Program-made: the position numbers and the translations under genes | The notes under the pieces: generated by a model | Database searches by the model: none | The model's input: only the letters and a program-made list of their open reading frames with translations | What the model was told of the DNA's origin: nothing | Shown: positions 62,322 through 64,000 of the stretch, one piece after another | Layout: every line of letters starts with the position of its first letter | Numbering within the stretch: the stretch's first letter is position 1 | From: Hippopus hippopus | Taxonomy: Eukaryota; Mollusca; Bivalvia; Cardiida; Cardiidae | Length of the DNA stretch: 64,000 nt | Reading direction: 5' to 3' | Assembly: GCA_946811185.2 (NCBI GenBank) | Contig: OX328099.1 | Location: 66,902,714-66,966,713, forward strand

Positions 62322-62523
62322 TCACCCTTTCACGCTGCTAAGCGCGACTTACTGACCTTTTGCAGACAGCGTAGATCAAGAACGTGCAGTCTGATCTTGG
62401 ATCTACACTGTCCGATAAAGAGATAACTTTCCTCCAAAATACCTTTGAAATAGAAAGATTTTGGTTTTTACTATGGGCTTGAAAATTTCATATAGATCTA
62501 TTATTTAGCGGGATAGGGGTTAA
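62322..62523 (+). mobile_element. MITE family A, core arm deleted
   Basis: CCTTTCACGCTGCTAAGCGC, GACAGCGTAGATCAAG then directly GAACGTGCAGTCTGATC, right end TTTAGCGGGATAGGGG and TTAA. Confidence 0.8.
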
Positions 62524-62620
62524 GCAGCTTATTTCTTCAAATCAATCATCTCTTTAATCCATTCATTTATCCGTTCCGCAATCATATCATTTTGTCTTTA
62601 TTCATTCGATTATTATTTGA

Positions 62621-62623
<3 letters not shown>

Positions 62624-62660
<37 letters not shown>
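62624..62660. repeat. (TC)n microsatellite
   Basis: About 17 TC units. Confidence 0.9.
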
Positions 62661-62662
<2 letters not shown>

Positions 62663-62764
62663 CACCAGGTTCCAATGTCAGACAGGATCTAGTGACTTTG
62701 ACAGGATCTTATGCACATTAATGGTAAAGAGAAACTACAGGACAGGTACAATGGTCACCTCAAT

Positions 62765-63302
62765 GTTACAGAAATTATGTCAAAAACAGCATTAACCAGT
62801 ATTTTCTCCTTTTTCCATAACGACTCTTTCTCGGGGTCGTTAAAACTCGGGACCATATGAAATAGGGTTGATACGCATAAGTTCATTACCAGTATGAGAC
62901 AAAGTAAAAGAGAAAGAAAAAAAAAAATGACTTTTACGCGTATGTTTCTTGTTTTCCAAGTGTTGATGCATTTATGTTATAGCTCTGAAAAACGTAGAAT
63001 TGGACGAAAGATATTATGCACGAATAAACGGACGGAATACATCCAAGTTCAGACTGGACGTTCTGTGCTGTGTGGTCTTAATCTATGCCGTCTTGTTTAC
63101 CCTTAATCTCACAATCTATAGTTTTAACGACCTAAAGGAGAAAGAAAAATGTGGGAAAAGGAGAAAATACTAGTAACCGGCATTTTATCCTTTTCCCTCC
63201 CTTCTGAAGACATACTTCAGTTTTAAGCCACGTTTAATGTCTTCTACAAAAAACTTTCAGTGTAAACCAGTCTAAATATTTGTCGTCTGGTAAAGAGTTA
63301 AA
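62765..63302. mobile_element. Family B remnants with a family A core scrap
   Basis: 62765-62870: TTAACCAGTATTTTCTCC, CGGGGTCGTTAAAACTCGGG. 63040-63105: TTCAGACTGGACGTTCTGTG (family A). 63110-63302 antisense B: GTGGGAAAAGGAGAAAATAC, TTTGTCGTCTGGTAAAGAG and TTAA. Confidence 0.65.
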
Positions 63303-63384
63303 TGGCGTTTTAGGCCTGAATCATGAAGCAGACTGGTCTTTTGTCATGTAGATAATCGATAAAAAAAAAAGTTTCGACCTATGT

Positions 63385-63960
63385 CAGCATGCTCGGAGTA
63401 GCAGTGTCCTTGGGCAAGACACGTCAGAGCCTTAGCCTACGGGTAAAAACCAAGAATATCCATGAAGATGTGAACTGTTGCTTCAATATGACTGAAATAA
63501 TTGTCAGGCAAAATAGATTTTATGGTTCCATAATTATGTGATAACTTGTTTGGTATTTAAATAACGGAGATGAATATTATTAAAAACTCCTTTCCCAGAG
63601 TATTGCTCAAAAGTTTGCCTTTAACATTGTGGAAAAAGAGGAAACTGCTCACAACAAGTATTATTCCCCTTTCCCCATTACGTTTTTAGGGGACTGGGCA
63701 GGTTTGAAGAATCGTGAATCTCCGAATGAAGACTAGTATTTATCAAAATTATAGACATGTCCATATTGAAAGCATCTGCAGAGGACAAATAACAAAAGTA
63801 ACACAAATAATGATATTTGTCTCTGACAGAATAGAAAACGCTGCGGTGTGAAAAAGGAGGAAATGCTGCTTACCAGCATTTTCTCCTTTTCCGACCTTGT
63901 TTTTCAAAAATCTTCTTCCCCAGGGATCTTACACGCTAGATTGTTCGGCAAAGAATACTC
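63385..63960. repeat. Mixed SINE S3, family C and family B pieces
   Basis: 63398-63502: GTGTCCTTGGGCAAGACACG and GACTGAAATAATTGTC (S3). 63505-63610: AATTATGTGATAACTTGTTTGG (C). 63620-63950: two B centres, the second with GGAAATGCTGCTTACCAGC. Confidence 0.55.
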
Positions 63961-63985
63961 AACGTGAATGACATTATTGTCTTGA

Positions 63986-64000
63986 TCCTTTACCAAACGA
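63986..64000 (+). mobile_element. Start of a MITE family B copy cut by the window end
   Basis: The last bases TCCTTTACCAAACGA are a family B left terminus. Confidence 0.6.

Overview
The window looks like nuclear DNA of a bivalve mollusc. Genes have short exons and long introns with GT-AG junctions. About half of the sequence is short interspersed elements: tRNA-headed SINEs, hairpin MITEs, foldback elements and tandem repeats. The protein sequence and repeat style suggest a clam-like bivalve, but the species cannot be fixed from sequence alone.

Two protein-coding genes can be supported. The first, on the + strand, is a Grainyhead-like (GRH/CP2) transcription factor. Fourteen exons between 2352 and 26787 splice in perfect phase into 445 codons that cover the end of the N-terminal region, the whole DNA-binding domain and the C-terminal dimerisation domain, and end in TGA. 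The 5' part of the gene lies before the window; bases 1-15 may be the tail of the preceding exon. The second gene, also +, begins at 42621: the first coding exon of a rhodopsin-family GPCR with TM1 and TM2. Its remaining exons were not found and probably lie past 64000 or in sequence I could not recognise.

Everything else is intronic or intergenic repeat DNA. I use working names. S1, S2 and S3 are three SINE types with tRNA-like A and B boxes. A and B are two MITE families flanked by TTAA, as in piggyBac transposition. C, D, E and F are hairpin or inverted-repeat families of unknown superfamily. There are also a decayed Tc1-type transposon (51401-52975), a palindrome built from two mariner 3' halves (34353-35191), a 1.1 kb foldback element with five TGACGTCA motifs (49520-50645), a 38-bp minisatellite between perfect 14-bp inverted repeats (55383-56246), and a long CT-rich tract (61500-61810).

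Layout: 1-26787 GRHL gene with repeat-filled introns; 26788-27210 its 3'UTR with a 178-bp duplication; 27210-42540 repeat-rich intergenic DNA; 42621-42944 GPCR exon; 42945-64000 GPCR intron or intergenic DNA, again mostly repeats. The most informative observations are a decayed duplicate of a GRHL exon, an empty-site proof of TTAA insertion for family A, and a related palindromic core shared by MITE families with unrelated ends.
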